Origin: G963674505 sp964575975
GTDB lineage: Bacteria; Desulfobacterota; Desulfobacteria; Desulfobacterales; SKZT01
Length of the DNA stretch: 31,219 bases
Assembly (NCBI GenBank): GCA_964575975.1
Contig: CAZNTU010000047.1
Coordinates: 1-31,219 of the forward strand
Reading direction: 5' to 3'
Shown here: positions 30,149 to 31,219 of the stretch, piece by piece
Layout: the number at the start of each line of letters is the position of its first letter
Numbering within the stretch: position 1 is the stretch's first letter
Notes under the pieces: generated by a model
Databases searched by the model: none
Told to the model about the DNA's origin: nothing
The model's input: the letters and a program-made list of their open reading frames with translations, nothing else
Made by a program: the position numbers and the translations under genes

Positions 30149-31219
30149 GAATAGCGGCATACCCGTGCAAACATAGAGAGTTCGCCCTTGAGAAAAGCCG
30201 TGGAACCCGACTTGAACGCCTTCGGAAGCGGCCGTGGCCGTACAAGCCCGGAAAGCCTTTGTTCACTGGCGCTTCTCCGCCAGCTGTCACTGTTCTTGCT
30301 GTCCGAGCCTGCCCAGGACAGCGGGCGGTCCGGGGGCTTGTTACCGGTCTGGAACAGCGCGCCCGGATAGCTTGGAATCGAGTCCGTTTCTCGTAGATTC
30401 GCGCTCGGGGATCGTATCCAACAAGAAACGATTCGAATACCCAAAGGCTTATCCCTTCAAGCTTTCCTCGTAATATGTAGCGATTGCGTTCGCTACAAGC
30501 ACGGTGCGAACTCGGGGACCTGGTCCCTTCCAGAGGTCTCTCTCATGGATATGTTCGGGGTTTTCGGCCACCGGATGCCCTTGCGCGTCCGGATGCGTTT
30601 CCCATGCGCCGGATTTATTGCGATCAGCCCTTCTGGCAAGGGTTCGAAGAGGTTCCGCTGGATCGCGGTGGCATGGTATGTTCGGCTTCGAGATCGGCCG
30701 GCCAAAGCTAGCAGGCAAAAGTCAGATCCGGAAACAAGGACAAGGCGCTTTCTCTGTTGGAGGCTGGTTATTGATTTTCCGGTGATGTCGCATCCGTGAT
30801 TCCAGCGCCAACGACACTAGGGGGGTTAAAACGTGACCCCCGTTTACATTTTTATTTACATTCACGCGCTGGCGTGTTCATCGCCTGCCCTCGCCAGTCA
30901 ACCTGAACCCGCGCCCATGTTCAGGAGCGTTTTTCGCTTTTCACGGCTACAACTGCGGGAATCTTGCCTTTTTCGGCACCCGAACAACCTGCCACGCCCT
31001 CTCGTAGCCAACCCCACGATTTAAAATTCGGAAACGCGATCTTTTTTTCGATTTTTCCACCAAAGGTCCGTGAACTTCTCTCAACAATTGGATACAGTGC
31101 GCTCAAAGGGTGAAGGTCGAACGCCTTCAAACCCATTGTCATTACTTAAGCTGAAGATTTGTATGGGAACAGGCGTTCCTGACGTGAGAGGGGTCTCAAT
31201 TCATGCCGGAAATTGATAC
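30149..31219. other. Noncoding, repeat-containing right end
   Basis: No convincing gene. It holds repeat copy B (30460-30863), the fragment shared with 24463-24479, several short GC stems (such as CTGGCG/CGCCAG at about 30267-30284) and, after 30864, unremarkable sequence to the edge. Confidence 0.6.
30460..30863 (+). repeat. Dispersed ~420-bp repeat, copy B
   Basis: Second copy of the element at 25810-26225, same orientation, about 4.65 kb apart. The left end has the TGTAGCGATTG..TTCGCTACA stem (30476-30497) and the right end AAAACGTGACCCCC followed by two TTTACAT words. Frame is not conserved between copies, arguing against a gene. Confidence 0.7.

Overview
The window looks like part of a Gram-negative bacterial accessory region, about 50% GC overall, rich in phage-type, defence and toxin-antitoxin genes. 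Shine-Dalgarno sites are strong (AAAGGAGGT type) in the left part. I cannot name the organism. Gene families and composition are compatible with a free-living Desulfobacterota-, Nitrospirota- or similar-type genome, but this is a weak inference. No tRNA, rRNA or CRISPR array was recognised.

Layout. (1) 1-680: adenine-poor DNA with a ~100-bp imperfect direct repeat, a perfect-consensus ParB-binding site (parS) at 538-553 and a TTGACA promoter. (2) 684-7361: a rightward phage- or plasmid-like recombination block. It holds a SLOG-like protein, small phage proteins, siphovirus Gp157, a putative ssDNA-annealing protein, a RelB/RelE pair, a KfrA-like coiled-coil protein whose gene and flanks carry about a dozen GTTA(C/A)ACA words, a DEDD exonuclease and small zinc-binding proteins. 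(3) 7345-16027: a defence operon in one direction: XRE regulator, hsdM, hsdS, hsdR, a YgjP/SprT-type metallopeptidase, a TIR protein with a second N-terminal domain, and an unknown 223-aa protein. (4) 16065-18209 (minus): an ECF-like sigma factor, a 140-aa partner, an ImmA/IrrE metallopeptidase and a 99-aa protein. Divergent from it are two small proteins, one of them inside a 13-bp perfect inverted repeat. (5) 19028-22199: an abiEi/abiEii toxin-antitoxin pair whose flanks carry two copies of the same gene 3' end, then a small minus-strand operon (115 aa, an ABC-3C-middle-component-like protein, a MerR-like regulator) with a repeated AATATGTC operator-like array upstream. (6) 23205-31219: a loose, repeat-rich, partly decayed region. 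It holds a membrane-anchored SH3-like protein, an exported protein, a MORN protein broken at a T8 tract, an AP2-domain protein, a 45-aa protein with terminator, a pseudopilin-like protein, a HEMQH metallopeptidase, and long noncoding stretches with a ~420-bp degenerate repeat present twice.

How the genes may work together: the left block would handle homologous recombination and DNA maintenance of a mobile element. The middle operon combines restriction with a TIR effector that probably acts when restriction fails. The sigma/ImmA block looks like a protease-released stress or phage-response switch. AbiE and RelBE may act as stabilisers. Everything beyond individual family assignments is inference.
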